This document shows positions 41,203 to 50,789 of a stretch of DNA of 64,000 bases, in pieces. Numbering within the stretch: position 1 is the stretch's first letter; each line of letters starts with the position of its first letter. The stretch is from an uncultured Lachnospiraceae bacterium (GTDB taxonomy: Bacteria > Bacillota > Clostridia > Lachnospirales > Lachnospiraceae): the NCBI GenBank assembly GCA_947593975.1, contig CANQDW010000005.1:1-64000 (forward strand), read 5' to 3'. The notes under the pieces are model-generated. The model was not told the origin of the DNA. It saw only the letters and a list, made by a program, of their open reading frames with translations, and ran no database searches. The translations under genes and the position numbers were made by a program.

Positions 41203-43062
41203 TTATACTGCCGTGATCTCGACATTTTTACCGCTGAAGGCGACGCCGTATTTATATATGGTTTTAATTCCGGCGGCTGTCAGCTCTGTATCGTATTTTT
41301 TATCAATGATCTGTAAAAGCGCGGCTTCAGATAACCGTTTTAGTTCAGCTTCCGAACAATTCTTTGCAGCTTTAAGCTCTATTATAATACCGGGCATATT
41401 CTTCTTTACAGGTTTAAGCTGTATATCGTATCTTCCGTCGCCTGATTCTCTGTTGGAAGATACAAACGATCCGCCGAGCAAAGCGCAGAGTCCAAGCATA
41501 AATCCGTGATAAAAGTTTTCCCCTGCCGCATCAAACGCGCTTACCGACTGTGTCAGAAGGGTTTGTATCAGTTCTTTCAGCTTGACATGGTTTCCGGAGA
41601 AAATCGCTTCCTGAACGGCAATAGCGACGGGCTGCGGAATGATACCGCTCATCTTCTGTAAAATTTCCTTGTGATAAACAAGAGAAATCTCTTTGTTCGG
41701 CAGGGCAACCTCGCACATAAAATCTCCGTTGAAAGCGGGAGTGGTTTTCAGCACCTTCAGATAACCCGCAACCAACAGGAAACTATAAATTGTGGAAGGA
41801 TTATTTTTGATCTGCGGGTAAATCACACCTGTATCAATATATGTGATAAAAGATCCGCCATTGACAAGTGATGTAAGTTTTTCATATATTTCTTTGTCTG
41901 CCTCAGCGATTATCTCGCCTATGATATCGTTGCTCCCCGTAGACTGCCAAAAGGCTCTTGGCTCACACTCGTTATTAAAATAATTGATCACCGACCACGG
42001 ATTAAAAATTTCAGTTTTGCCGAAACGGTATCCGTCATACCATTCGCAAAGCTCCTCGTACTTGTCGGAAACTCCGTAGTATGCCGCCATTTCTTTTACC
42101 TCTTCGGATGTAAACCCGAAATAGGTACTGTATTTATTATCCAGCACGGAATGAATGGTGAGATTGTTAAGTCCGCTGAAAATGCTTTCTTTAGCAGCTC
42201 TCAGAATACCTGTCAAAAACCCATAAGACAGATGTCTGTTGTCTTTCAGTCCGCCCGAAAAGAGGTTGCGCATAAACAGGATCACTTTATCGTAATAGTT
42301 TTTCATATATCCCTGCTGAATCGGAATGTCATATTCGTCAATTATAATTATCGGCGCAATACCGTGATGCTTATGGAGCATACCGGATAAATTCAAAAGC
42401 GCGCCGGAAAGTTCCACTTCATTAACATTTCCCGACAACAGTTTTTCAAACGCCTGTTTCTCATACGCATTGCATTTTTCGGAGGTTTGAAGCCCGATAT
42501 GGCGCGCCGCCTCTTTGGAAAACACTTCTTTAACGGCTTCAAAAGTTTCCTCCCAGGTATTAAATTTTATGTCCTTGAAAGTAATAAATATAACCGGATA
42601 CTTGCCCTGATAATCACGGTATTTTTTACCGCAGGCCCAAATCTTTTTATCCCTGAAATATACAGAAGTATCTTCGTCCGTCTTTTCAAAGAAAGTGCGA
42701 AGCATATCCATATTCAAAGTCTTCCCGAACCGGCGGGGACGTGTAAAAAGCGAAACCATCGGGCGTTCGTCAATCAAGTCCCTTATCATCATCGTTTTAT
42801 CAATATAGTAATATTCCGATGACGCCAGACGATAATCGGAAACGCCGACAGGCAGCGGAAGGTTGGCGCGGCGAACTATCTTTTTATATGCGCCTGTTTT
42901 TACACGACTGTCCGCAGGTTTTTTAGCATCAGCCGGGATAAGCCAAGTTTTGCCTTGCTTTACCGCACCTTCGATTTTTCCGTCCTTACAAAGCGCTGAC
43001 ACTCTTCTTTCAGTTATATCCCATAGCTTTGCGGCTTCTTTCACAAGCATGGTATCAGCCAT
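41203..43062 (-). CDS. AAA-ATPase-like / PD-(D/E)XK nuclease superfamily protein with N-terminal helix-turn-helix
   Basis: N-terminal excisionase-like HTH (MLVKEAAKLWDITERRVSALCKDGKIEGAVKQGKTWLIPADAKKP), AAA core (TRPRRFGKTLNMDMLRTFF, IIIIDEYDIPI), C-terminal RYDIQLKPVKKNMPGIIIELKAAK nuclease motif. Confidence 0.9.
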   Translation of the reverse strand: MADTMLVKEAAKLWDITERRVSALCKDGKIEGAVKQGKTWLIPADAKKPADSRVKTGAYKKIVRRANLPLPVGVSDYRLASSEYYYIDKTMMIRDLIDERPMVSLFTRPRRFGKTLNMDMLRTFFEKTDEDTSVYFRDKKIWACGKKYRDYQGKYPVIFITFKDIKFNTWEETFEAVKEVFSKEAARHIGLQTSEKCNAYEKQAFEKLLSGNVNEVELSGALLNLSGMLHKHHGIAPIIIIDEYDIPIQQGYMKNYYDKVILFMRNLFSGGLKDNRHLSYGFLTGILRAAKESIFSGLNNLTIHSVLDNKYSTYFGFTSEEVKEMAAYYGVSDKYEELCEWYDGYRFGKTEIFNPWSVINYFNNECEPRAFWQSTGSNDIIGEIIAEADKEIYEKLTSLVNGGSFITYIDTGVIYPQIKNNPSTIYSFLLVAGYLKVLKTTPAFNGDFMCEVALPNKEISLVYHKEILQKMSGIIPQPVAIAVQEAIFSGNHVKLKELIQTLLTQSVSAFDAAGENFYHGFMLGLCALLGGSFVSSNRESGDGRYDIQLKPVKKNMPGIIIELKAAKNCSEAELKRLSEAALLQIIDKKYDTELTAAGIKTIYKYGVAFSGKNVEITAV

Positions 43063-43097
43063 CGTTATAATACCTCCTGCAGCAATTTATATTGCAT

Positions 43098-43139
43098 ATT
43101 ATATGCCCGGTTCCGAAGTTTGTCAATAAACTTCGGAAC
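43098..43139 (-). promoter_or_regulatory. Perfect sigma-A consensus promoter with -35 box inside a 12-bp inverted repeat
   Basis: Minus strand TTGACA-N17-TATAAT; GTTCCGAAGTTT-6 nt-AAACTTCGGAAC at 43110-43139. Confidence 0.85.
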
Positions 43140-43261
43140 AATGTCGTTCTGTATTTGGTATTGTTCTTTTTGTTCTTCTATTTTAATGTTGGAACATTTG
43201 TCTGATCAAACTAAAAATTTTTCTTGAAATAACTAAAATGTTGTGATAGAATACTCTAAGT

Positions 43262-43334
43262 GCCGTTATAGCACAGTAGGTAGTGCGACGCACTCGTAAT
43301 GCGTAGGTCACCGGTTCGAATCCGGTTAACGGCT
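43262..43334 (+). tRNA. tRNA-Thr (anticodon CGT)
   Basis: GCCGTTA acceptor pairs with TAACGGC; anticodon stem ACGCA-CTCGTAA-TGCGT; T arm ACCGG-TTCGAAT-CCGGT; preceded by TTGAAA-N17-TAGAAT. Confidence 0.97.
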
Positions 43335-43336
43335 TG

Positions 43337-43367
43337 CCCTCAAACCACAAAAGTTTGAGGGTTTTTT
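43337..43367 (+). terminator. Rho-independent terminator of tRNA-Thr
   Basis: CCCTCAAAC-cacaaaa-GTTTGAGGG-TTTTTT. Confidence 0.93.
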
Positions 43368-43438
43368 ACATTATAAATATAAGAGAAGGAACACATCAAA
43401 AAGAATAGTCCCTTCTCGTTTTATATACTACTTTATTT

Positions 43439-43825
43439 TTACAATTTTGATAACAAGACAATCACCTTATTATTAATTTTATTAAAATAAGCTAATTCTT
43501 GTACATTTAAATCTTTATTTTCCCATTTTTGGAATGCCCTATTAACTTTCCCCTGCTGTTCAATCAGTTTTTGGTAATCCAAAAGCATCGAAATAGAATT
43601 TCCGCCATTATTATACTTCTTCATAAATTTACAATATTTCTTATAAAACTTGTAATATTTATCCATTGCTTTCTTAAACTTTTTCCTGACTTTTGTTTTT
43701 GCCTGTACTGTCGTGACTTTAGAACAGGTCAAAGTATTTCCGATATTTACATTTGGTACACCACCTCCTCCAATAAGCATAACACACAATAATGTAACTA
43801 TCATAATTCTTAATGATTTTTTCAT
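43439..43825 (-). CDS. Small secreted hypothetical protein
   Basis: 128-aa ORF with N-terminal signal peptide (KKSLRIMIVTLLCVMLIGGGG) and lysine-rich mature part. Confidence 0.65.
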   Translation of the reverse strand: MKKSLRIMIVTLLCVMLIGGGGVPNVNIGNTLTCSKVTTVQAKTKVRKKFKKAMDKYYKFYKKYCKFMKKYNNGGNSISMLLDYQKLIEQQGKVNRAFQKWENKDLNVQELAYFNKINNKVIVLLSKL

Positions 43826-43911
43826 GTTCTTTTCCCCATTTCATCATAGGTTTGATAACCTTATACTCTTATTATTAATATATGTATCGTTTCAAAGAAA
43901 ACTATTTAAAA

Positions 43912-44346
43912 TCATTTTATCCTTACATGGTTTTTTAATTGGAAGTTTTCGTCATTGGAACAAAGATAAATTATTCCTTCAATAAAACCTACTATTGCCG
44001 GAATTCCCGTCCAGCAAAAAAGCAGATACAAAATCCCCATTCCTACCTTTCCCAAATAAAATTTGTGTATGCCGATTCCTCCCAAAAAAATTCCCAGAAC
44101 CCCTGCTACAATCTTATTTTTTATTGGCCACGTAGGATTAATCCCTGAATAATAGTTCTGTTGCGGAGCTGCCTGTTGTATTATTATCTGTGGTTGTTGA
44201 GATTGTCCGGGCTGTTGAACATAGCCTTGCTGAGACTGCATTTGCGGCATTGTTTGTTGAATTGTCAACTTTTCTCCACAAAATTTACACTCTGTTGCTG
44301 TTGGATCGATTGGCGCCCCACATTGAGGGCAAACTCTTTCTGACAT
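43912..44346 (-). CDS. TM2-domain protein with N-terminal zinc ribbon
   Basis: CPQCGAPIDPTATECKFCGEKL, Gln-rich linker, TM2 (VAGVLGIFLGGIGIHKFYLGKVGMGILYLLFCWTGIPAIVGFIEGI). Confidence 0.9.
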   Translation of the reverse strand: MSERVCPQCGAPIDPTATECKFCGEKLTIQQTMPQMQSQQGYVQQPGQSQQPQIIIQQAAPQQNYYSGINPTWPIKNKIVAGVLGIFLGGIGIHKFYLGKVGMGILYLLFCWTGIPAIVGFIEGIIYLCSNDENFQLKNHVRIK

Positions 44347-44471
44347 TTTTCTTCCTCCCTTTAAAGGTTTATATTTTATCTTCGGCCCAAAATATATGGG
44401 CATTGATATCACACCATAAATAGAAATAATCATACTAAATTAAGCTTCAAATCAAATTTTTAATTCACTTT

Positions 44472-45521
44472 TCACATTTCCACTTTTTTCCCACACTGCG
44501 GACAAAATTTTGTTCCCGGTATCAGCTTATTTCCACATTCACAAACCATTTCACTATTATTAAACCCACATTCCGGACAAAATTTTGAATCAACAGGAAT
44601 ACGTGCTTTACATGAAATACATTCTTTCGTATCATCTTGTTTTAGCGGGTCTCCTATTACTTGCTGCATTGAGTACCCCATTCCCATTGCCGTGCCCAGT
44701 CCGATTCCGCCTGCCGCAAATGCACCTGCCACACCACTTTCATTATTTGCAGCTCCTTCATATATGTCAAAGGAACGCTTTGTTGCATATCGACTATTTC
44801 CCATAATTTCAAAAGCTGCCTTATCCTCAAGAATCTTATTAATTTTCTCAAAATCTTCATCCGGGAAGTTAATCGATTGTATATAAAAATTCACTATATC
44901 GAACCCATATTTTTTGAATTCAGGAGCGATATGTTCTCTAACTTTATTGGACAATTCTTCGAGTTTTACAGAAATTTCTAATGCTGATATTTTATTTGTA
45001 ATAATAGAATCTGCAATGGCTGCCTTTGTTTTTATGACTAGAATACCCCTGTAATATTCTTTAATTTTATCAAATTTTATAATATCATTTTTTTGCATTC
45101 CACCAATAATTTCCTTAAAAAGAGCAACTGCATCTATGACTTTAAGTCCCATCTGACCAAAAGCTCTGATTCTTAATTTCACATAATACTTAGGGTCAAT
45201 CAGCTGAATAGGATCTGTTGTTCCCCAATTAATTTCTAATCTTGTAGTCATATTAAAAAAATAGACTTCTGAACTAAATGGAGTTCTCCCTCCAAACGGA
45301 ATATTTACAATAGATTTTAATATAGGCAAATTTTCTGCAGATAATGTGTATGTACCGGCATAAAATACATCTGCCACTATACCTCTTTTTACAAAAATAG
45401 CGACCTGTCCTTCCTGTACAATAAGCTGTGTTCCATATACTAATTCTTCTGAAGGATATTTATATATAAGCCATTCCCGGTTTTTCAAGCCATCAAACCG
45501 TACTACATCTATAATTGCCAT
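44472..45521 (-). CDS. SPFH-domain protein with C-terminal double zinc ribbon (YdjI-like)
   Basis: NREWLIYKYPSEELVYGTQLIVQEGQVAIFVKRG... SPFH core; C-terminal CISCKARIPVDSKFCPECG and CECGNKLIPGTKFCPQCG. Confidence 0.9.
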   Translation of the reverse strand: MAIIDVVRFDGLKNREWLIYKYPSEELVYGTQLIVQEGQVAIFVKRGIVADVFYAGTYTLSAENLPILKSIVNIPFGGRTPFSSEVYFFNMTTRLEINWGTTDPIQLIDPKYYVKLRIRAFGQMGLKVIDAVALFKEIIGGMQKNDIIKFDKIKEYYRGILVIKTKAAIADSIITNKISALEISVKLEELSNKVREHIAPEFKKYGFDIVNFYIQSINFPDEDFEKINKILEDKAAFEIMGNSRYATKRSFDIYEGAANNESGVAGAFAAGGIGLGTAMGMGYSMQQVIGDPLKQDDTKECISCKARIPVDSKFCPECGFNNSEMVCECGNKLIPGTKFCPQCGKKVEM

Positions 45522-45585
45522 TGTTTTACCTCCCTTACATAGTTCTTAACAATGATTATTATTTCATCAAAACGTTTGATTTAAG

Positions 45586-45623
45586 AAAATGTTGCCAAAA
45601 GGTGTACCTTTTGACAACATTTT
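45586..45623. repeat. Dyad-symmetric element 1
   Basis: AAAATGTTGCCAAAAGGT-GT-ACCTTTTGACAACATTTT, 17/18 paired arms. Confidence 0.95.
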
Positions 45624-45740
45624 GCTGTGCAGTTATTTGGATTAAAATATACCGATTTTAACACTAATTTCAACAAAATTGTTTTAAAAAACACATAAAA
45701 TCATTGTATATGAACTGAAAATGTGATAGAATACTTTTAA

Positions 45741-45780
45741 AATTGGAGTGTCAAAAGGTACACCTTTTGACACTCCAATT
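45741..45780. repeat. Dyad-symmetric element 2
   Basis: AATTGGAGTGTCAAAAGGT-AC-ACCTTTTGACACTCCAATT, perfect 19-bp arms; shares 23/24-bp core with the reverse complement of element 1. Confidence 0.97.
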
Positions 45781-45807
45781 GCTTTCAATCCCTTTATCTA
45801 TATGAAT

Positions 45808-46503
<696 letters not shown>

Positions 46504-46563
46504 TTAATTTATCATAATAAATATAACTGCATAAAATATACTTCCGAAAACAATGCAACCCAT

Positions 46564-47412
46564 CTACAGCACAACCACTCCCGCCATGCTTCCGCGTATG
46601 CCGCCCGTTTTTCTGTGCGATATCATAAGCTCAGGGTTATGGAAGGTACATATACCTGCCGTTTCCAGATTTTCTTTCTTTATTCCTGACGACAAAAGTA
46701 TATGGCGGTTAGCCTCCCAGAGGTCAAGCATGTATTTGCCGTCACTTTTTTTCTCTGCAATATTATCTATATCCTCAGGAAAAGTCTCTGCAAACCTGTC
46801 TGCCACATCCTCGCTTACTTCATAACAATCCCCGCATATTGAAGGACCGATCACAGCAAGGATATTTTCCCTTTTGCACCCATTGTCGGAAACCAGCTTA
46901 TCAACCATAAGCTTCCCTATCCTGCTTACCGTCCCGCGCCAGCCCGAATGCGCGGCCGCTATTACTTTTTTAACCGGGTCATAGAAAAAAAGCGGAACAC
47001 AGTCGGCATAAAATGTCATTAAAGGTATGCCCGGCACATCGGTAATAAGTCCGTCCATTCCCTTTATGCCGCCGTTACCGTCCATGCCTGTTCCTGCGTA
47101 AGCTTCAGTCACATGCGCTATATGCGTTTCATGGATCTGGTCGGATAAAACCGTTTTCTCATGATCATACCCCACAGCCTCCGCAAATAGTTTGTGGTTA
47201 GCTATTACATTCTCATAGGAATCTCCTCTGTTAAAACCAAGGTTCATGCTCTGATACCTGGCCGGGCTCACTCCGCCTACACATGTAGAAAACCCGTGTT
47301 TTAAGCCCGCCGCGTCAAATATTCCAAATGTGATATATTTTACTCCGTTATCCGCTGTCCTAATCGTCGAAGCCAAAATATCTGTCAACTCCCTCCGCCA
47401 TTCCTTTAGCAA
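46564..47412 (-). CDS. pgeF: Laccase-domain protein (PgeF/YfiH polyphenol oxidase family)
   Basis: HGFSTCVGGVS, DQIHETHIA, ADCVPLFFYDPVKKVIAAAHSGWRGT; the true start is probably an internal TTG near 47371, since the 5' end overlaps the amidase. Confidence 0.9.
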   Translation of the reverse strand: MLKEWRRELTDILASTIRTADNGVKYITFGIFDAAGLKHGFSTCVGGVSPARYQSMNLGFNRGDSYENVIANHKLFAEAVGYDHEKTVLSDQIHETHIAHVTEAYAGTGMDGNGGIKGMDGLITDVPGIPLMTFYADCVPLFFYDPVKKVIAAAHSGWRGTVSRIGKLMVDKLVSDNGCKRENILAVIGPSICGDCYEVSEDVADRFAETFPEDIDNIAEKKSDGKYMLDLWEANRHILLSSGIKKENLETAGICTFHNPELMISHRKTGGIRGSMAGVVVL

Positions 47413-48076
47413 GTTTTTTCTGATAACTTTTGCTGTTTAATTTTTTATCCTCTGAAGGATTGGTCATAAATCCCATTTCGATCAGGGTAACAGGTATGGT
47501 GCTCCAGTTAGTTCCGGTCAGGTCGTCCCTCAGTGATATCCCCCTGTTTTTTGCCCCTGCTTCCTTACACATTTCAGAGAGCACACATTCCGATAATTTT
47601 TTGCTTTTACCGCTCAGCTTTGCAACATACTTATTTTTCGCCGAAGGACACAGCGCGCTTGCGCCATACACTGACGAATCATTCACTCCGTCCGCGTGAA
47701 GCCTTATACATATATCAGCTTTTTTATTCGCTTTAAGCGCTCTTTCCTTATTGCTTATATTTACGTCATTTTTGGTACGTATCATCACTACCTTATATCC
47801 GCGGCTTACAAGCTCCTTTTTAAGTTTCTTTGCCGCTGCAAGAGTAACTTTATATTCCGGCACCTTTGTTGATACTCCCGACGTTCCGGATGAAACCTTT
47901 GCTTTTTTAGTCGATGAACCCGGTCCTATGGGCTCCACGGAACTATTGCCCCGCGCCTGATGCCCTGCGTCGATTGCGATCACCTTCTTCTTTTCTACAG
48001 CCTTAGAATCAGCTGCCGCAGCAACAAACACTGCGCTTAACACAACAAAAAACATTAAACCTGCAATTTTTTTCAT
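47360..48076 (-). CDS. N-acetylmuramoyl-L-alanine amidase (Amidase_3)
   Basis: VIAIDAGHQARG, SNKERALKANKKADICIRLHADG, IPVTLIEMGFMTNPSED; signal peptide. Confidence 0.92.
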   Translation of the reverse strand: MKKIAGLMFFVVLSAVFVAAAADSKAVEKKKVIAIDAGHQARGNSSVEPIGPGSSTKKAKVSSGTSGVSTKVPEYKVTLAAAKKLKKELVSRGYKVVMIRTKNDVNISNKERALKANKKADICIRLHADGVNDSSVYGASALCPSAKNKYVAKLSGKSKKLSECVLSEMCKEAGAKNRGISLRDDLTGTNWSTIPVTLIEMGFMTNPSEDKKLNSKSYQKKLAKGMAEGVDRYFGFDD

Positions 48077-48113
48077 AACATGTCTCTCCTTTATTTACAG
48101 CTTTTTTGCGGAC

Positions 48114-50693
48114 TCATGAAAGATAATTACCGCGCATCTCTTCTTTAGCCCGTTCTACTTCCTCTTTAAATCCCTGCGCAGACAATCTCACAGCGCCATT
48201 CCCGAATATTATTATCTGTTCAAGCGCATCGGATGTAGCTACCGTTACGTTATTATCCCTTGCGATCTTATGGACTGTCTTTTCAATATACTGGTCTGCA
48301 GTCTCTGCTTCTTTTGTATATACTACATATATATTATTATATTTTTCTATCTCGCCATGATTTCCTTTTACCTTATATGCATCAAATACAAGTATGACCG
48401 TCATCTGCATATATCCCTGATAATTGCACAAAGTCTCCATAAGCTCCATTCTTGCGCTTTCCATGTTATCCTTCGCAAGTTCCTTAAGCTCATCCCATGC
48501 AAATATAATATTATATCCGTCTACAAGGAGATAGTTGTCTTTCTTTTTATTAGCAAGCTTCTGCTGCTTTTTCTTTATGTATTTTTCATCGCCGGGATTA
48601 TTATACGATACCTTTTTCGGCGGATTCGGATTTTTTCGTTTTATCTGTCCGTATGTCCTTACAAATATATCTTCAAGTTCGTCATCGTCCGCTTCGGATA
48701 CCGCCGCGCGCTTTGCGCTTATTTCATTTATATCCTCGTTAGGGGTATACTTTTCTTTTATGCCCGATACATGCATATAATTCTCAACCTGATCCCAGCT
48801 TACATAAAAACCGGCTCCGTGCGAACAGAATATCGATGATGAAGGGTTAGCTATATCTCCCTGCGCATCATAAGCCGTTTCTTCTATAACCTGCGTGGGA
48901 TTATGGCACTCTTCATAACCGCAAAGCGTACAGCTTAATATGCCCATTCCCTTCGAATAAGAAGCTACTTCTGTCTGATATCCCTGCATACATACTGCAG
49001 GCGCGGTTCCGGTAAGAACGGTCCTGTCATTTTCTACAATTGTATCATCAATCCGTCCGCTCATCCGCTGAACATCATTCATCGCCCTTCCGACACACTC
49101 TTTCGGCAGTTCAAGCCTGAATTCATACATAGGCTCCAACAGTACCGACTCTGCTTTCATAAGCCCCTGCCTTACCGCTCTGTATACAGCCTGCCTGAAA
49201 TCTCCGCCTTCGGTATGTTTAAGATGCGCCCTTCCCGCAATAAGCGTCATCTTTATATCGGTAATCTCTGAACCTGTAAGCACTCCTATATGCTTCTTCT
49301 CGGCAAGGTGCGTCATCACAAGGCGCTGCCAGCCTGCCGCAAGCATTTCATCATCACATGCGCTTTCAATCTGTATCCCGCTGCCTCTTTCCGCCGGCTC
49401 CATAAGTATATGGGCTTCCGCATAATGCCTTAACGGTTCATAATGCCCTACTCCGACAACAGGAGCCGCTATCGTTTCCTTATATACGATGCTTCCTCTT
49501 CCAAATTCAATGGATATGCCATATCTTTCACGTATTATGCGCTTTAAAACTTCCGTCTGTATTTCACCCATAAGCCTTACATTGATTTCATCGGTCCCCT
49601 CGCTCCATATGAAATTAAGCTCCGGTTCCTCTTCTTCCAGTTCTTTAAATTTCATAAATGCGGTATGGATATTCGTCCCTTCGGGAAGTATTATTTTGTA
49701 CATGAGCACAGGCGTATACAGATTTTCCTCAGAATCTGTTTCCGCTCCTATGCCTTTTCCCGCCCTGCTTCCATCAAGTCCCGCTACCGCGCATATATCG
49801 CCCGGATACGCGCACTCTGCGGTCCTATAGCTGTTTCCGGTATATATCCTTATCTGATCCACCTTGTCATTATCTATTACCATCCTGTTTCTAAGCACGC
49901 CGCCGGTAATCTTCATATGCGTAAGCCTTACGCCTTTGTCATCTCTGGTGATCTTATATATCTTTGCTCCGAACTCTTTACCGTAATCCGGACTCTTGAT
50001 ATATACCGCAAGCTTTTCCATGAATTTGTCTACACCTGTAAGCTTTAGCGCAGAGCCGAAAAAGCAGGGAAATATAAGTCTGTTTTTTATATTTTCGGCT
50101 ATGGTGCCCGGCGACACTTTTCCTGTTTCCAGGTATTCCTCCAAAGCATTATCACTGCTTGTTGCCGCCTCTTCATAAAACGAACTGCTTCCTTCGTCTT
50201 CAAAACATATACAGTTAGCCCCAAGCTCATTTCTTATCTTTTCCATAAGCGCGCCCATATCAGTATCAGGCATATCCATTTTATTTACGAATATAAACAC
50301 AGGCACTTTATACAGCGAAAGAAGTTTCCACAAGATACGTATGTGGCTCTGTATTCCTTCACTTGCGCTTATAATAAGTATCCCATAATCCATGATCTGC
50401 ATGGCCCGCTGCGTCTCGGCAGAAAAATCGGCGTGCCCCGGAGTATCTATAAGCGTTATGAGCGTATCCCCAACCGTAATATCCGCCTGTTTTGAAAATA
50501 TAGTTATACCGCGTTCCCTTTCTATTTCATTATTATCGAGAAATGTATCTTTATGGTCTACCCGCCCAAGGCTCTTTATCGCGCCGCTCTTATAAAGCAT
50601 GCTTTCTACCAAAGTAGTCTTTCCTGCGTCCACATGCGCGAGCATTCCGATACATACGTGCTTTCGTGATTTATTTTCAGACGTATTTTCCAT
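48114..50693 (-). CDS. TetM-like translational GTPase fused to C-terminal NYN (YacP/Rae1-like) RNase domain
   Basis: GTPase motifs AHVDAGKTTL, RERGITI, DTPGHADF, NKMD; C-terminal NYLLVDGYNIIFAW...VILVFDAYKVKG...YTKEAETADQYIEK...VATSDALEQIIIFGNGAVRLSA matches the NYN/YacP pattern. Confidence 0.92.
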   Translation of the reverse strand: MENTSENKSRKHVCIGMLAHVDAGKTTLVESMLYKSGAIKSLGRVDHKDTFLDNNEIERERGITIFSKQADITVGDTLITLIDTPGHADFSAETQRAMQIMDYGILIISASEGIQSHIRILWKLLSLYKVPVFIFVNKMDMPDTDMGALMEKIRNELGANCICFEDEGSSSFYEEAATSSDNALEEYLETGKVSPGTIAENIKNRLIFPCFFGSALKLTGVDKFMEKLAVYIKSPDYGKEFGAKIYKITRDDKGVRLTHMKITGGVLRNRMVIDNDKVDQIRIYTGNSYRTAECAYPGDICAVAGLDGSRAGKGIGAETDSEENLYTPVLMYKIILPEGTNIHTAFMKFKELEEEEPELNFIWSEGTDEINVRLMGEIQTEVLKRIIRERYGISIEFGRGSIVYKETIAAPVVGVGHYEPLRHYAEAHILMEPAERGSGIQIESACDDEMLAAGWQRLVMTHLAEKKHIGVLTGSEITDIKMTLIAGRAHLKHTEGGDFRQAVYRAVRQGLMKAESVLLEPMYEFRLELPKECVGRAMNDVQRMSGRIDDTIVENDRTVLTGTAPAVCMQGYQTEVASYSKGMGILSCTLCGYEECHNPTQVIEETAYDAQGDIANPSSSIFCSHGAGFYVSWDQVENYMHVSGIKEKYTPNEDINEISAKRAAVSEADDDELEDIFVRTYGQIKRKNPNPPKKVSYNNPGDEKYIKKKQQKLANKKKDNYLLVDGYNIIFAWDELKELAKDNMESARMELMETLCNYQGYMQMTVILVFDAYKVKGNHGEIEKYNNIYVVYTKEAETADQYIEKTVHKIARDNNVTVATSDALEQIIIFGNGAVRLSAQGFKEEVERAKEEMRGNYLS

Positions 50694-50789
50694 AGAAAAT
50701 ACCCCTTTCTGCAATTTATGATACGCTTATCATAATATCACAGACAGGGGTATAAGTCGAGATTATGGTTTATTTTTTTACGTCAAGCG

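Noticed and set aside
48114-50693. Tetracycline resistance gene (tetM/tetW type)
   Set aside because: GTPase part is TetM-like but the C-terminal half is divergent and fused to an NYN RNase; no mobile context, so resistance is not supported.
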